From: RQOF01 sp964461135
GTDB taxonomy: Bacteria > Calditrichota > Calditrichia > RBG-13-44-9
Length of the DNA: 64,000 nucleotides
Direction of reading: 5' to 3'
NCBI GenBank assembly: GCA_964461135.1
Contig: CAYWTB010000001.1
Span: 90,748-154,747 of the forward strand
Made by a program: the position numbers and the translations under genes. Under the pieces are notes generated by a model, which saw nothing but the letters and a program-made list of their open reading frames with translations, was not told the DNA's origin and ran no database searches. This document shows positions 27,328-35,488 of the stretch, piece after piece; the first letter of the stretch is position 1, and each line of letters begins with the position of its first letter.

Positions 27328-28233
27328 ATGTCCAAGAGAACAAAAAAACTTCAGAGGATTTCCCGCCGCCTGACCACCCACCAGCTAAGGCGCCTGCAGG
27401 AAAAAGACATTGATTTGAATTCCACCAGTTTATTTCAGCGGGAAGATGCCCAGCGGGCATCGCCTTTTTTTCTTGGATACTACTCTCCTACCGGGATTGA
27501 GTATGCACTTGATAAATATGGTTTATTCGATATGATGAGAGAGGCAGGTTTTGATGATCTGAAACTTACCATCAACACCAAAGATCCTTACAAACAGCGC
27601 ATTGCCTTACATTACGAACGCAAGGATGCGGACCATCTGCTGGGTGAACTGGTGGTAAAAAAACGCCATATTACCATTTATCCGCCCTTCCCCTCTCTAT
27701 TATACGGACGTAATTTTGAGGTTATTGCCGTTGAATGGTTGTGCATGCAGAATCCCAAGGCCGAATTCCCTCCGGACAAACCGCGCCTGCCCGGACAAAA
27801 ACATCCGGGTCTGGGATTGGGAGAAATGATAATGGAGATATTGATTATCATGTGTGGACGTTTGCGCACGGCCGGTCTATTAAACACTCCCGAACATTTT
27901 CACAATGCCCAGATGTACAGCTCCCATTTCCGGTATATTGAACCTCGTGAGGAGGGAAAACGAATGGCCATTGTACGTAATTTGCTTTCGGAATATTCCT
28001 TATCGCAGATTTCCTGGGCGATCGATTTAAACTGCGTCCGTGAGAATGATCAACCGTTCTGTTGGCAGGGTAAAGACCAGATAATCCCTCTGGACCGTGA
28101 TCTGAAAGAATACTTCGCAGGCCGTGAATACCTTGATATTGTCAATGAAACATATACTCAATTTCACTTTCAGCTGGATCAAGCCAAATGGAATCAGCGA
28201 ATGAATGAAATTGAACACCATAAAACCTGTTGA
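27328..28233 (+). CDS. Conserved-looking protein of unknown function, partner of the deacetylase
   Basis: I do not recognise a family for this 301-residue cytoplasmic protein (no signal or membrane helix). It begins with a very basic helical tail (about 1-35). The centre contains a glycine-rich stretch, LPGQKHPGLGLGEMIMEI (about 153-170), followed by a helix and an aromatic segment ending HFRYIEPREEGKRMA. The glycine pattern next to a helix could be an acyl-CoA or nucleotide binding loop, as in GNAT enzymes, but this is a guess. Its position nine bases downstream of a deacetylase suggests a shared pathway, such as opposite acylation steps or a substrate-binding partner. Starts at ATG with a weak GAGGA. 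Confidence 0.8.
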   Translation: MSKRTKKLQRISRRLTTHQLRRLQEKDIDLNSTSLFQREDAQRASPFFLGYYSPTGIEYALDKYGLFDMMREAGFDDLKLTINTKDPYKQRIALHYERKDADHLLGELVVKKRHITIYPPFPSLLYGRNFEVIAVEWLCMQNPKAEFPPDKPRLPGQKHPGLGLGEMIMEILIIMCGRLRTAGLLNTPEHFHNAQMYSSHFRYIEPREEGKRMAIVRNLLSEYSLSQISWAIDLNCVRENDQPFCWQGKDQIIPLDRDLKEYFAGREYLDIVNETYTQFHFQLDQAKWNQRMNEIEHHKTC

Positions 28234-28370
28234 AAATTCTCCCGAAAATTTTCCCCATGCATGTCCCGCCCATAAAATGAAAAAGCTATTTATTTTTTCT
28301 GGCCCAGCCTTTAAATTGCTCTGAAATGAGAATTCTTTAACAAAAACTTTAAATTTTTGAGGAGATATCT

Positions 28371-29396
28371 ATGTCTCGTCAGATCGATTGTAACAGCCTG
28401 ACTTTCTCACTTTATAAATATGCACATGAAATGAAGATGTATGAGAGTTACTTCCGGGAGGGAAAATGGGACGAGGGAACCATCACCGATTTTCATGACA
28501 TTCATCTCTCCCCGGCTGCCAACATTCTAAATTATGGTCAGGGAATTTTTGAGGGATTAAAGGCCTATTATTCCCACAAGGGGCAGGTGGTATTGTTCCG
28601 GCCGGAGGAAAATGCCAAACGTTTTGCCGGGAGTGCAGAAAAGCTTGCAATCCCTGGCATGACAGCTGAAAAGTTTATGGATGCGGTGATTCGATTGGTA
28701 AAATCCAATATGGATTTCATCCCGAAAAGTAACGACGGACGCTGCAGTTTGTATTTGCGGCCGGTGTGTGTGGGAAGTGAGCCCCTGCTGGGGGTGAGAG
28801 CTTCCCTGGAATACCTGTTTTACATATTCGGAAGTCCGGTGGGACCCTATTTTGACAAGGTGGGAATTGTAAAATTGATTGTCAGAAGCATAAACAGGGC
28901 CAGTCCGCACGGAACAGGGGATGCCAAGGCAGTTTGCAATTACCCGGTTACCATGAGACCCAAACAGCAGGCTATTGCCCATGGATTTAACGATGTCATC
29001 TATCTGGATCCTTTACACAATAAATATATAGAAGAAGCCGGAGCCGCAAATTTTTTTGCGCTAATGAATGATGATTCCCTGGTTACGCCCCCTCTGGGGA
29101 CCATCCTGCCAGGCATCACCCGCGATTCCGTCATTATGCTGGCAAAGGATATTTACGGGATGAAAGTTGAAGAACGGGATATTAGCGTGGAAGAGGTGGT
29201 GAAGCATGCCAGAGAATGTTTTGTGACCGGTACGGCTGCCATCATTACTTCCGTAAGCGACATAGGCTGGAATGATCAGATCCATAATATCAACCGTAAT
29301 GATTATCAGCTCGCAAATACGCTTTATGATAAATTGATTGGTATTCAGCTTCAAAGAGAGAAAGATCCGTATAACTGGGTAAGAGTAGTGGAGTAA
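28371..29396 (+). CDS. ilvE: Branched-chain amino acid aminotransferase (BCAT type II)
   Basis: This PLP fold-type IV enzyme (341 residues) transfers the amino group between leucine/isoleucine/valine and 2-oxoglutarate. The long form is shown by NYGQGIFEGLKAYYS, the segment GTGDAKAVCNYPVT whose Lys is the expected PLP lysine, IEEAGAANFFALM, and TLPGITR-like TILPGITRDSV with the phosphate-binding residues. This layout is that of eukaryotic-type BCATs also found in bacteria. The ATG has GAGGAG upstream. A second, shorter and only distantly related aminotransferase gene follows after 107 bases. Confidence 0.92.
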   Translation: MSRQIDCNSLTFSLYKYAHEMKMYESYFREGKWDEGTITDFHDIHLSPAANILNYGQGIFEGLKAYYSHKGQVVLFRPEENAKRFAGSAEKLAIPGMTAEKFMDAVIRLVKSNMDFIPKSNDGRCSLYLRPVCVGSEPLLGVRASLEYLFYIFGSPVGPYFDKVGIVKLIVRSINRASPHGTGDAKAVCNYPVTMRPKQQAIAHGFNDVIYLDPLHNKYIEEAGAANFFALMNDDSLVTPPLGTILPGITRDSVIMLAKDIYGMKVEERDISVEEVVKHARECFVTGTAAIITSVSDIGWNDQIHNINRNDYQLANTLYDKLIGIQLQREKDPYNWVRVVE

Positions 29397-29503
29397 GCAG
29401 ACTGCTGAGATGTTTCCGGTAATGCAATTTTGGATTGAATTGTGAATAATTTAACTCAATTTAATTCCTGCAACCAAAGACAGGTGATCTAAAAGGAGAG
29501 AAT

Positions 29504-30433
29504 ATGGCCGCGAATACAGGTTTAGCAACAAAAATCTGGCATAATGGAAAATTTATTAAATGGGACGATGCCAACATCCATGTAATGTCACATGTGGTCC
29601 ATTACGGCACCGCGGTTTTTGAAGGTATCCGGTGTTATAAAACCAGCCAGGGAAGTGCGATTTTCCGCCTTCCGGAGCATGTTAAACGCCTGTTTAATTC
29701 CGCGAAAATCTACCGGATGATTCCACCGGATTTTACCTATGACCAGATCTATCAGGCATGTATAGATTCAGTAAAAGTTAATAATTTTGAAGAATGTTAT
29801 ATCCGTCCTGTAATTTTTCGTGGATTGGGGGAATTCGGTGTTAATCCTCTGAAATCGCCCATTGAAACGTATATCATAACCTGGCACTGGGGAAAATACC
29901 TGGGGCCGGAAGCGCTGGAAAACGGTGTGGAAGTCCAAATTGCCTCCTGGAACCGCTTTTCTCCTAATACCTTGCCCGCACTGGCCAAGGCCGGTGCCAA
30001 CTACATGAACTCCCAGCTGATAAAAATGGAAGCCCTTCAGCACGGTTACGTGGAAGGAATCGCACTGGACACCTACGGTTTTGTATCGGAAGGCAGTGGC
30101 GAGAATATCTTTATTGTTAAGGATGGAAAAATTTATACTCCCCCCCTCAGCGCCTCGGTTCTGCCCGGAATTACCCGGGACAGCATCATTCGCCTCAGTC
30201 TGGAACTGGACATTGAAGTGCGTGAAGAGATGATCCCGCGCGAGATCCTGTATATCGCCGATGAAGTTTTTTTCACCGGTACCGCAGCCGAGGTCACCCC
30301 TATCCGCTGTATCGATAAAATTGAAGTGGGTGAAGGAAAACGCGGACCGATAACTAAAAAATTACAGGATGAATTCTTCGAAATCATATCGGGCGAAAAG
30401 GAGGACCGGTTTAACTGGCTGCAATACATTTAA
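29504..30433 (+). CDS. ilvE: Branched-chain amino acid aminotransferase (IlvE type I)
   Basis: The 309-residue protein is a second fold-type IV transaminase, of the E. coli IlvE length: VHYGTAVFEGIRCY at the start, the PLP lysine expected in PALAKAGANYMNSQL, SEGSGENIFIVKDG, VLPGITRDSI and FFTGTAAEVTPI. AAGGAG precedes the ATG. Two such enzymes side by side may differ in substrate preference, direction of use (synthesis against breakdown) or in keto acid supply for branched fatty acids; the sequence does not decide. The MFS gene follows 79 bases downstream. Confidence 0.93.
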   Translation: MAANTGLATKIWHNGKFIKWDDANIHVMSHVVHYGTAVFEGIRCYKTSQGSAIFRLPEHVKRLFNSAKIYRMIPPDFTYDQIYQACIDSVKVNNFEECYIRPVIFRGLGEFGVNPLKSPIETYIITWHWGKYLGPEALENGVEVQIASWNRFSPNTLPALAKAGANYMNSQLIKMEALQHGYVEGIALDTYGFVSEGSGENIFIVKDGKIYTPPLSASVLPGITRDSIIRLSLELDIEVREEMIPREILYIADEVFFTGTAAEVTPIRCIDKIEVGEGKRGPITKKLQDEFFEIISGEKEDRFNWLQYI

Positions 30434-30512
30434 ATTTTTACATTTTTATCCCTTTACTTTCTTATTAGATTCCGATTTAAAATCCCTGACTGCTCACGAT
30501 AAGGATTAGATA

Positions 30513-31838
30513 ATGAATAATCCCAATAATAGATCAGGTTTTTTTCACCCGGCAACCAAATTCTTCCGCTTTACTGTGTTATTTTTTGTGGCTATGCTTA
30601 CCTTCGGAAGTTACTTTGCCTACGATAGTGTCGGTGCTATTGCGCCTATTCTCATCCGGGCCCTGGGAGTGGGACGCGAGTCAATCGGTCAGATGTATAC
30701 CCTCTACAGTGTGGCAGCGATCCTATCGGTATTTATCGGCGGAATCTTAATTGACAAAATCGGTACGCGCAGGGCAAGTTTTCTGTTTTCCGGGCTGGTT
30801 ACTGCGGGAGCAGCCATCGTCGCGTTTGCTCCTAACTTATGGCTTCTTTATGTGGGGCGCTTCATTTTCGGGTGGGGATCGGAATCGCTGGTGGTTGCAC
30901 AGAGTGCCATTCTTGCCCGCTGGTTCAAGGGAAAAGAGCTGGCGTTATCGTTTGGAATTGCTCTCACTATCAGCCGGCTGGGTACACTTTTCAGTTTCAA
31001 TACCGAAGCACTCATCGCTGAGTATTTTAAGAGCTATAAAATCGCCCTCTGGGCGGCAGTTTTGTTCTGTTTGGTATCTCTTGGCGCAAACCTCATATAT
31101 ATTCTCCTGGATCGCCGTGGTGAAAAGGTATTGCATTTAAAAGAGCAAGAAAGCGGGGATAAAATTGTAGTGGAAGACATTAAAAAATTCAAACCTTCTT
31201 TCTGGTATGTCACACTTCTTTGTGTAACCTTCTATTCTGCAATTTTCCCTTTCACATCCCTTTCCACTGATTTTTTCCATACCAAATGGGGCTTACCGCT
31301 GACGGCCGGTGCCGGTGGCGGTTTTTTCTACCAGGTCTTTAAAAATATTCTTCATATGTTTACAACCGCCGGAGGGACTACCACTATCATCATCTTCGCC
31401 TCAATGGTTTTTGCGCCGATATTCGGACAGGTGGTGGACAAGTACGGGCACCGGGCCACCATGATGGTCTTCGGATCGATTTTAATGATCCCGGCCTTCC
31501 TTACCATGGCCTTTACCATGGTTTCACCGGCCTTCCCGATGATTGTTCTTGGTTCAGCCTTTGTTCTGGTTCCCGCTGCAATGTGGCCTTCCGTTCCCCT
31601 CATAGTGGAAAAAAATCGTGTAGGAACGGCTTTTGGATTAATGACAATGATCCAGAATATAGGATTGGCACTTTTCCCCTGGTTAAATGGCTTATTAAGG
31701 GATGCGACACAAACCTATACCGCTAGCATGATGATGTTTGCCAGTTTGGGTGTGTTTGGTTTAATTTTTGCCATTTTGTTGAAGCGTGCCGATCAAAAAG
31801 CAGGAAGGGTATTGGAAATTCCCGGTTTCAAATCCTGA
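30513..31838 (+). CDS. MFS transporter
   Basis: This 441-residue protein has about twelve membrane helices and the MFS signature between helices 2 and 3 (GGILIDKIGTRRASF), repeated in the second half (GQVVDKYGHRATMM). A cytoplasmic loop of about 40 residues separates the halves. The substrate is not predictable from sequence; its position after two branched-chain aminotransferases makes an organic or keto acid, or an amino acid, an attractive but unproven guess. AAGGA lies before the ATG. A 7-bp hairpin at 31949-31968, overlapping the stop codon of the convergent phosphoglucomutase gene, is the only candidate 3' structure. Confidence 0.9.
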   Translation: MNNPNNRSGFFHPATKFFRFTVLFFVAMLTFGSYFAYDSVGAIAPILIRALGVGRESIGQMYTLYSVAAILSVFIGGILIDKIGTRRASFLFSGLVTAGAAIVAFAPNLWLLYVGRFIFGWGSESLVVAQSAILARWFKGKELALSFGIALTISRLGTLFSFNTEALIAEYFKSYKIALWAAVLFCLVSLGANLIYILLDRRGEKVLHLKEQESGDKIVVEDIKKFKPSFWYVTLLCVTFYSAIFPFTSLSTDFFHTKWGLPLTAGAGGGFFYQVFKNILHMFTTAGGTTTIIIFASMVFAPIFGQVVDKYGHRATMMVFGSILMIPAFLTMAFTMVSPAFPMIVLGSAFVLVPAAMWPSVPLIVEKNRVGTAFGLMTMIQNIGLALFPWLNGLLRDATQTYTASMMMFASLGVFGLIFAILLKRADQKAGRVLEIPGFKS

Positions 31839-31955
31839 ATTTATATTTTCTCAAACCACATTCGAAATTTAAGCCACCTTCAGACTCAATTTTTCCGTCT
31901 GATTTTTCTTGACAAGCAATCAGCATTTGAAATACGTACAATTAATTTTGCCGGT

Positions 31956-33608
31956 TTAGGCACCGGCAGACTTAAATGCCGCCTGAACGATGGACCGGGC
32001 CTGGCTCATAATTTCTTTCATATGCTCCTGCCCCTTAAAACTTTCCGCGTAAATTTTATAGATCTCTTCGGTTCCGGAAGGCCGCACTGCAAACCACCCG
32101 TTTTCCGTCACTACTTTCAATCCGCCAATGGGAGCATTATTTGCCGGTGCCCTGGTAAGTTTGTCAATTATTTTTTCTCCTGCCAGTTCTGTATCCCGGA
32201 TTGCTTCCGGTGTAAGATTTTTCAGTACTTCCTTCTGTTTTAAATCTGCCGGCATATCCAGCCGTTCATAAAGCGGACTTCCGAATCTGGCTTCCAGATC
32301 ACGATAGTGTTCCGCCGGGTCCTTTCCCGTACGTGCCATAATCTCTGCAGCCAGCAGATCCATGATTATTCCATCCTTATCGGTGGTCCAGACAGTCCCG
32401 TTCATTCGCAGAAATGAAGCACCGGCACTTTCCTCTCCTCCGAATCCGTAAGATCCGTCAATGAGTCCATCAACAAACCACTTGAAACCTACCGGTACCT
32501 CGGCCACTTTTCTCTTCAAAAAGGCAGAAACGCGGTCGATCATAGAGCTGGAGACCAGGGTTTTCCCAATGAGTTTGCCATCTCCCCATTCAGGCCGGTT
32601 TTGAAACAGGTACCAGATGGCTGCGGCCAGATAATGATTGGGATTCATCAATCCTCCGCTGCGGGTCACAATACCATGACGATCATAGTCAGGATCATTT
32701 CCGAAGGCGATATCAAAATGTTCCCGGAGCCTGATCAGGCCAGCCATGGCATACGGCGAGGAGCAATCCATGCGGATTTTGCCATCCTTATCCACAGTCA
32801 TAAAGGAGAAAGTGGGATCCACCCGTTTATTGACTACCTCCAGATTTAACCCGTATGTTTCAGCAAGAGGCTGCCAATAAGCAATCCCTGAACCTCCCAT
32901 GGGATCCACTCCTATTTTAAGTCTGGCTGATTTGATGGCTTTCATATCCACAATATTCTTTAAATCACTGATATATGGGCGAATATAGTCACAGGAGTGC
33001 ACATTTCCGGCCTGTAGCGTTTTTTCATATACCATCCGGTTAATGCCGGCAAGTTTTTCCGAGAGTATCTGGTTGGCCCTGTTCTGGATTTCCCGGGTAA
33101 TGCCGGTATCTGCCGGTCCGCCTGTGGGTGGGTTATATTTGAAACCGCCATCATCCGGAGGATTATGGGACGGGGTAATCACCACACCATCGGCATATCC
33201 ACCCTTCCTGCCTCTGTTATAGCTCAGGATGGCATGGGAGATCACCGGTGTGGGTGTATATCCGTGGTCTTTATCCACCATTACAGTCAGTCCGTTGGCA
33301 GCAAAAACCTCAAGTGCCGTGATCCTTGCCGCTTCGGAGAGTGCATGAGTATCCATACCCAGAAAAAGAGGCCCGGTTGTTCCCTGTGTTTTCCGGAATT
33401 CACAAATGGCCTGAGAAATTGCCAGAATATGATCTTCATTGAAACTGTTTTCCAGCGAGGTTCCGCGGTGCCCGGAAGTCCCGAACGATACCTGCTGAGA
33501 TTCCATATTGCTGTTCGGATGACGGGTATAATATGCTGATATCAGGGCGGGAACATTAATTAAACTATCTTCGGGCGCTTTTTTGCCCGCCAAAGGGTGA
33601 ATAGCCAT
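31956..33608 (-). CDS. pgm: Phosphoglucomutase, alpha-D-glucose phosphate-specific
   Basis: The enzyme interconverts glucose-1-phosphate and glucose-6-phosphate. The 550-residue protein has the phosphoserine loop TPSHNPPDDGG (S147), the N-terminal sequence FGTSGHRG, the metal-binding loop in GNDPDYDRHG, the sugar loop GGEESAGASF and a C-terminal phosphate-binding loop with RPSGTEEIYKIYAES. The length and the SHNPPDDGGFKYNPP context are those of the E. coli Pgm type (TIGR01132 family), not of phosphomannomutase. It supplies glucose-6-phosphate and so could feed the inositol-phosphate synthase at 16.2 kb. Confidence 0.95.
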   Translation of the reverse strand: MAIHPLAGKKAPEDSLINVPALISAYYTRHPNSNMESQQVSFGTSGHRGTSLENSFNEDHILAISQAICEFRKTQGTTGPLFLGMDTHALSEAARITALEVFAANGLTVMVDKDHGYTPTPVISHAILSYNRGRKGGYADGVVITPSHNPPDDGGFKYNPPTGGPADTGITREIQNRANQILSEKLAGINRMVYEKTLQAGNVHSCDYIRPYISDLKNIVDMKAIKSARLKIGVDPMGGSGIAYWQPLAETYGLNLEVVNKRVDPTFSFMTVDKDGKIRMDCSSPYAMAGLIRLREHFDIAFGNDPDYDRHGIVTRSGGLMNPNHYLAAAIWYLFQNRPEWGDGKLIGKTLVSSSMIDRVSAFLKRKVAEVPVGFKWFVDGLIDGSYGFGGEESAGASFLRMNGTVWTTDKDGIIMDLLAAEIMARTGKDPAEHYRDLEARFGSPLYERLDMPADLKQKEVLKNLTPEAIRDTELAGEKIIDKLTRAPANNAPIGGLKVVTENGWFAVRPSGTEEIYKIYAESFKGQEHMKEIMSQARSIVQAAFKSAGA

Positions 33609-33739
33609 ACTTCCTCCATTATAAAGAACAATTATTTATCCCCAGCATCATGTTCTTTAATATAATCATTAGAGGAAGTTTATGCCAGTGACAAGCCCGG
33701 TAAACCAGGTAAATAGATTTCTGTTCATGATCCCGGCAT

Positions 33740-33776
33740 AGAGTACCCCGGTAATAGAAAATTACCGGGATACTCT
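33740..33776. other. Long intergenic hairpin without U-tract
   Basis: Two 16-base arms (AGAGTACCCCGGTAAT and ATTACCGGGATACTCT) pair at 15 of 16 positions across a five-base loop. The hairpin lies 18 bases beyond the stop of the TonB gene on the minus strand and ahead of pgm. No T-run follows on either strand. Confidence 0.55.
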
Positions 33777-33793
33777 GTCCCCATTCCGGCCTG

Positions 33794-34441
33794 TTATCTT
33801 CTGAGATGAAATGTAAAAGGTATGCTCATCCAGACTTTTACCGCACGGTCTCTCTGTCTGGGAATAGAAAATTTGAACTGCTTGGTAGCAGCTATGGCCG
33901 CCTCGTCCAGCATGGGATGAGATTTAACCACCTCCACTTTTTCCACATTGCCTTTGGTATCAATCAATACTCTGACCACCACCATCCCCTCAATGCCCGC
34001 TTTCTGAGCCAGTTCAGGATAATAAGGTTCAACCTGGTGGAGGGGAACAGGTTTTTCAGAAAGAGCGGCAAACGGGACTTCGGGTTCTACCTCGTCATAG
34101 GGAACAAGAGGTTCCAATTTCGCAAGGGGTTCGTTAAAGCTTATTTCTGTTTCGGAAATGGTAAGTTCAGGTGGTAAATCCGGATCATCCGCGGCAACCG
34201 GCATAGCAGGCTGTAACGGTTTAGGTTTCAACTCATTTTGCATGGTTGGCGGAATTTTTATAATCATGATAGAGGAATCAATGGTTTTGATCAACCGGAC
34301 ATCAGATTTAAAATCTTTAAAAGAATAGAAAATAACGATTAATAGAAAAATGGTGAATATGAGAGCCCATTCGAATATCTTACGGTACTTTAATTTTAAA
34401 TCTGCCTGCGGATTTTTGTGGAGCATTTGATGATTAATCAT
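33794..34441 (-). CDS. TonB-family energy transducer
   Basis: The 215-residue protein has a cytoplasmic N-terminus, one membrane anchor (about residues 28-45), a proline/glutamate-rich periplasmic spacer (PPTMQNELKPKP, DEVEPEVP) and a C-terminal TonB domain (about 133-215) with VEPYYPELAQKAGIEGMVVVRV and FKFSIPRQRD. TonB transfers proton-motive force to outer-membrane receptors, one of which lies at 40.5 kb. There is no ExbB or ExbD gene in the window. A paralogue with the same C-terminal domain lies 67 bases upstream on the same strand. Confidence 0.9.
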   Translation of the reverse strand: MINHQMLHKNPQADLKLKYRKIFEWALIFTIFLLIVIFYSFKDFKSDVRLIKTIDSSIMIIKIPPTMQNELKPKPLQPAMPVAADDPDLPPELTISETEISFNEPLAKLEPLVPYDEVEPEVPFAALSEKPVPLHQVEPYYPELAQKAGIEGMVVVRVLIDTKGNVEKVEVVKSHPMLDEAAIAATKQFKFSIPRQRDRAVKVWMSIPFTFHLRR

Positions 34442-34508
34442 GGTACACCTCCCACATTTTAGTTATATACAAATGCAATTTAACCAGCAGAATGATCGCC
34501 CCTCAATT

Positions 34509-35018
34509 TCACTTTTTAAGTTTGAGCCGGAAATTAAAGGGAATGGTCATCCATGTCCTTACAGCTTTTTGATCAACCTGTCCCGGTTTAAATTTGAATT
34601 GACTGGCTGCTTCCACAGCCGCTTCATCCAGTTGCGGTATCGATTTTACAATCTCCGTGGTTTCAATATTTCCACTGGTATCAACAAGTACCTTTAAAAC
34701 GACCATTCCTTCAATTCCCGCTTTTCTGGCTTTTTCAGGGTAACGCGGCTCAACTTTGTGAATAAGAGAGGGTTTAACTGTCAGGTTTTCAAAAGATACA
34801 ACAGCATCTGATTCTCCACTGGTAAGTGTCCCATTCTCCTCGCTATTCAGGCGGGACAGAGATTCGGTAATTTCTTCTATCGTCTCACTATTCTGACAGG
34901 ACATAATATTACAGGAAATGCTCAGCATAAAAACCATAAACATCAGCAGGCCTTTGGGGAACATCCGGCCCGGGGATAAATTTACACTGCTTTTGAATCT
35001 GGCCTGAGACCCATTCAT
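34509..35018 (-). CDS. Short TonB C-terminal domain protein, possibly lipid-anchored
   Basis: This 169-residue protein shares the TonB C-terminal domain with its downstream neighbour (VEPRYPEKARKAGIEGMVVLKV, about 84-169) but has a very short spacer with no Pro-rich region. Its N-terminus has a hydrophobic run (about 21-37) with two cysteines, in SISC and IMSC, that weakly resemble lipoboxes. It may therefore be a lipoprotein or a one-helix membrane protein rather than a classic TonB. AAGGAGG before the ATG supports this start. The pair looks like a tandem duplication of the C-terminal domain. Confidence 0.82.
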   Translation of the reverse strand: MNGSQARFKSSVNLSPGRMFPKGLLMFMVFMLSISCNIMSCQNSETIEEITESLSRLNSEENGTLTSGESDAVVSFENLTVKPSLIHKVEPRYPEKARKAGIEGMVVLKVLVDTSGNIETTEIVKSIPQLDEAAVEAASQFKFKPGQVDQKAVRTWMTIPFNFRLKLKK

Positions 35019-35488
35019 TAATAATTCCTCCTTCTTTTAGAGTATCATTATATACTATTAAATGATCAATACCGGATCACCGGAAAAATCAGTCTTCCAT
35101 CCATTCAAATTCTTTGCAGGTAATTCCTGCTGAATACCCACCTCTGTTCTCCTTCTCCGCAGGGACATCCCCTCGTCTTATTAACCACCATCATGGATAC
35201 ATTTCCTGATTTATATTCATTTCCGGAATCATTGTATTATTAAGAGCTTCAAGTAATATGCCAGTCTATGATTGAAACTTTTAACCGCAGTAATTTCAAT
35301 GGATTACAGAAACGTATCTGCATCCGGCATTAACGGAAGAGTCCTGCAAATTGCATGATCTCGTCCGGAAAATTCCGGAAAACAGATCTTAATTCTATGT
35401 ATTTATTGGATTAAGAAAAAGTTGAGTTTTGCATGAAAACAGCTATGGATAAGGAATGAATAAGGAGCCGGCAGTAAGAACAACCTGG
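35019..35488. other. 470-base intergenic region
   Basis: This gap holds the promoter region of the TonB pair and the 3' side of the KinB/AlgB-like operon. I see no convincing gene; a short perfect inverted repeat (GCAGG-5-CCTGC) lies at 35117-35131. No sigma-54 motif was found for the TonB genes. Confidence 0.4.
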
